6,205 nt of DNA from Caulobacterales bacterium RIFOXYB1_FULL_67_16. Lineage in GTDB: Bacteria > Pseudomonadota > Alphaproteobacteria > Caulobacterales > Caulobacteraceae. The stretch is from assembly GCA_001796045.1 (NCBI GenBank), contig MGLN01000042.1:1-6205 (forward strand), read 5' to 3'. Shown in pieces: positions 5,299-6,205 of the stretch (position 1 is the first letter of the stretch; every line of letters begins with the position of its first letter). Under the pieces are notes generated by a model. It was not told where the DNA came from. It saw only the letters and a program-made list of their open reading frames with translations, and did no database searches. The translations under genes and the position numbers were made by a program.

Positions 5299-6205
5299 AT
5301 GGCTCGTGATTCCGCCCTCTATGTCTGTCAGTCCTGCGGCTCGGTCCACGGCAAGTGGTCGGGTCAGTGTTCGTCATGCGGACAATGGAACACCCTCACT
5401 GAAGAGAGCCGTTCGGCCCCGCCGGGCGCGATCAAACCGTCGGCGGCCGCTTCGGCGCGTGGGCGAGGTCTTCAGTTCGAGACTCTCCAATCCGACACGC
5501 CCGAGCCGCCGCGCATCACGACGGGCGTCGCCGAGTTCGACAGGGTCTGCGGCGGTGGCGTTGTGCCCGGTTCAGCCATCCTGCTGAGCGGCGATCCCGG
5601 CGTCGGCAAGTCCACCCTGCTGCTCGAGGTGGCGGCCAAGGCGGCGCTTCGCGGCGGGCGCATCGCCTATATCTCCGGCGAAGAGGCCGTTGAGCAGATT
5701 CGGGCGCGAGCCAAGCGGATGGGGCTGGAGCAGGCGCCGGTCAATCTGGCTGCGGCGACGGCCCTGCGCGACATCTTGGGTACGCTGAAGCGCGAGCAGT
5801 TCGACATCGTCATCGTAGATTCGATCCAGACCCTGTGGTCCGATGTCCATGAGAGCGGACCGGGCTCCATCACCCAGGTCCGCGCCTGCGCCGGCGAGAT
5901 GGTGCGATTGGCCAAGACTCAAGGGATCGCCGTCGTTCTGGTCGGCCATGTCACCAAGGACGGTCAGGTGGCCGGGCCCCGCGTGGTCGAGCATCTGGTC
6001 GACGCCGTCATGACCTTCGAGGGCGAGCGCGGCTATCCGTTCCGCATCCTGCGTGCGGGCAAGAACCGGTTCGGCGCCACCGACGAGATCGGGGTGTTCG
6101 AAATGGGCGACAGCGGCCTGAGGGAAGTCGCCAATCCGTCGGCCCTGTTTCTGGGCGACAGCAAGGACCGGGCGCCCGGCGCGGCCGTCTTTGCCGGGAT
6201 CGAGG
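5299..6205 (+). CDS. radA: DNA repair protein RadA/Sms (3' end beyond window)
   Basis: RadA is a RecA-like ATPase that promotes branch migration and processing of recombination intermediates. The window holds the first 302 residues of about 450-460. Residues 10-27 form the N-terminal zinc finger with Cys10, Cys13, Cys24 and Cys27 (CQSCG then CSSCG). The ATPase domain follows: GVAEFDRVCGGGVVPGS (76-92), Walker A GDPGVGKST (98-106, Lys104), YISGEE, and Walker B IVIVDSIQT with Asp174. HVTKDGQVAGPRVVEHLVD precedes the RadA-specific KNRFG motif at 255-259. The C-terminal Lon-like domain is mostly outside the window. All visible motifs are intact. The gene starts 69 bp after alr; the gap is GC-rich, with no convincing terminator or promoter. 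In relatives, cvpA and purF often follow, which I cannot check here. Confidence 0.96.
   Translation, partial: MARDSALYVCQSCGSVHGKWSGQCSSCGQWNTLTEESRSAPPGAIKPSAAASARGRGLQFETLQSDTPEPPRITTGVAEFDRVCGGGVVPGSAILLSGDPGVGKSTLLLEVAAKAALRGGRIAYISGEEAVEQIRARAKRMGLEQAPVNLAAATALRDILGTLKREQFDIVIVDSIQTLWSDVHESGPGSITQVRACAGEMVRLAKTQGIAVVLVGHVTKDGQVAGPRVVEHLVDAVMTFEGERGYPFRILRAGKNRFGATDEIGVFEMGDSGLREVANPSALFLGDSKDRAPGAAVFAGIE

Overview
The window reads as high-GC alphaproteobacterial chromosome, most likely order Caulobacterales (a Brevundimonas-like organism is my best guess). The support is the gene order rpsF-rpsR-rplI-dnaB-alr-radA, the alphaproteobacterial-style insertions in DnaB and C-terminal extension in L9, and strong G/C preference at third codon positions. 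The order is from memory of related genomes, not from a search.

Left edge (1-126, minus strand): the first 42 codons of a gene that runs off the window. Its N-terminus resembles acyl-CoA (3-methylcrotonyl-CoA type) carboxylase carboxyltransferase subunits. It contains a perfect 51-bp in-frame tandem duplication (17 residues repeated), the most unusual thing in the window. Region 127-411 is the intergenic space between this gene and the divergently oriented ribosomal operon. It holds a large nested inverted repeat (151-223), a plausible sigma70-type promoter (244-272) and a leader of about 130 nt with two small similar hairpins.

Ribosomal operon (412-1681, plus): rpsF (S6), rpsR (S18) and rplI (L9) are tightly packed (12-nt and 1-nt gaps) and end in a textbook intrinsic terminator at 1707-1737. 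S6 and S18 bind next to each other in the 30S platform; L9 is a 50S protein. Next is a separate small gene for a secreted or periplasmic protein with two cysteines (1854-2219), weakly like the Rap1a/Tai family.

Replication and cell-wall block (2328 to the end, plus): dnaB (replicative helicase), an uncharacterised 83-residue protein, alr (alanine racemase, D-Ala for peptidoglycan) and the first two thirds of radA (recombination ATPase, cut by the window edge). Gaps are 45-70 bp with no convincing terminator, so co-transcription is plausible but not proven.

Most of the window is conserved housekeeping DNA. I see no transposon, phage, CRISPR, tRNA or rRNA feature, and no evidence of a new multi-gene system. 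The points worth following are the 51-bp duplication, the inverted repeat and leader structures upstream of rpsF, and the two small uncharacterised genes.
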